The notes under the pieces were generated by a model that was given only the letters and a program-made list of their open reading frames with translations, did not search any database and had not been told where the DNA came from. A stretch of 5,996 nt of DNA, from positions 1-5,996 of the forward strand of contig CAIXUF010000076.1 of assembly GCA_903922535.1 (NCBI GenBank), in the 5' to 3' direction. Position 1 is the stretch's first letter. Every line of letters begins with the position of its first letter. Source of the DNA: Candidatus Hydrogenedentota bacterium. Lineage in GTDB: Bacteria; Hydrogenedentota; Hydrogenedentia; Hydrogenedentiales; CAITNO01. Position numbers and translations under genes: made by a program. This document shows, piece by piece, positions 5,751-5,996 of this stretch.

Positions 5751-5861
5751 ATGGACGATATGGACGGCATGGACCTTGTGGACGAAATGGACGCTGACCC
5801 GGATCGTCTGACAAGCCAAGTCTATATCGTCCATTGAGACCATTGAGTCCATATAGTCCAT
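5751..5861. repeat. Inverted array of a 9-bp-period ATGGAC/GTCCAT repeat
   Basis: The left arm has hexamers at 5751, 5760, 5769, 5778 and 5787, all ATGGAC except GTGGAC at 5778, each 9 bp apart. After a spacer, the right arm has GTCCAT at 5829, GACCAT at 5838, and GTCCAT at 5847 and 5856, again 9 bp apart and in inverted orientation. The two arms can fold into a long imperfect hairpin. The outer 15 bases (5751-5765 and 5847-5861) pair at 14 of 15 positions, and an alternative register pairs 5751-5761 with 5824-5834 perfectly. It sits between the end of the large gene and the terminator. Confidence 0.8.
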
Positions 5862-5917
5862 GACTTGAAAACGACAGGCGGGACCACGGCGGCTTCCAAG
5901 GCCCCCCTGAAACAGGA

Positions 5918-5952
5918 AACCGGCCGGACCCTTTGCAGGTGTCCGGCCGGTT
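5918..5952. terminator. Strong, probably bidirectional intrinsic terminator
   Basis: AACCGGCCGGAC (5918-5929) and GTCCGGCCGGTT (5941-5952) are perfect inverted copies, giving a 12-bp GC-rich stem with an 11-base loop. On the plus strand GATTTGCTGCTTT follows. On the minus strand the stem ends in TTTCCTGTTTC. The T-tracts are interrupted on both sides. It lies between the plus-strand operon and a convergent minus-strand gene and so would serve both. Confidence 0.75.
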
Positions 5953-5975
5953 GATTTGCTGCTTTAAGCCTTGGC

Positions 5976-5996
5976 TTAGTAGCGCGAGCCGCCGCC
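5976..5996 (-). CDS. C-terminal end of a convergent gene, possibly a Gly-rich RNA-binding protein
   Basis: Only six codons and a TAA stop (5978-5976) are inside the window, read on the minus strand as G-G-G-S-R-Y then stop. A glycine-rich tail ending in Arg-Tyr is common in small bacterial RRM-type RNA-binding proteins, and the strong terminator 24 bases beyond the stop supports a real gene end. The rest lies outside the window, so the product is a guess from the tail only. Confidence 0.4.
   Translation of the reverse strand, partial: GGGSRY

Noticed and set aside
5751..5837. 28-codon frame rich in Met and Asp
   Set aside because: Its composition is fully explained by the 9-bp ATGGAC repeat. 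The nearest AGGAG is 13 bases from the ATG, and the stop falls inside the inverted arm.

Overview
The window reads as a piece of a GC-rich bacterial chromosome with a marked change in composition. Two sample 60-base lines show it: 301-360 has 30 G/C and 2701-2760 has 48. The large gene on the right fuses a hydrazine-synthase-alpha-like dihaem region to a formylglycine-generating-enzyme-like domain. I associate such proteins with Planctomycetes and other PVC-type or Hydrogenedentota-like environmental bacteria. That assignment is inference from architecture, not a database result.

Left region (1-964, minus strand, moderate GC): three small genes lie head to tail. Their order is a 54-aa cysteine-rich protein (776-612), a 68-aa protein made of three 22-residue repeats (600-394), and a coiled-coil protein that runs off the left edge and ends in a Cys-Pro-Phe-Cys motif (404 to beyond 1). 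The second gene starts 11 nt after the first stops, and the third overlaps the second by 11 nt. A sigma70-like promoter (885-913) lies upstream, preceded by two 16-bp direct repeats (914-946). I recognise none of the three proteins. This is the best candidate here for an undescribed gene set.

Middle (965-1442): a small two-helix membrane protein is on the minus strand (1171-965). It is followed by a divergent intergenic region of 271 bp holding three adjacent hairpins.

Right region (1443-5710, plus strand, high GC): an aldo/keto reductase with an intact catalytic tetrad is joined by an ATGA overlap to an exported protein of 1090 aa. That protein has a signal peptide, a propeller-like HzsA-type middle domain, two CXXCH haem sites, a linker containing an in-frame palindromic repeat, and a C-terminal FGE-sulfatase-like domain without the catalytic cysteines. 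The overlap implies co-expression. The reductase looks cytoplasmic and the fusion protein looks periplasmic or membrane-anchored, so a shared pathway cannot be read from sequence alone.

Right edge (5711-5996): an inverted array of a 9-bp-period hexamer (ATGGAC/GTCCAT) comes first. A 12-bp-stem terminator follows, usable in both directions. The last bases are the C-terminal codons of a convergent minus-strand gene ending Gly-Gly-Gly-Ser-Arg-Tyr.
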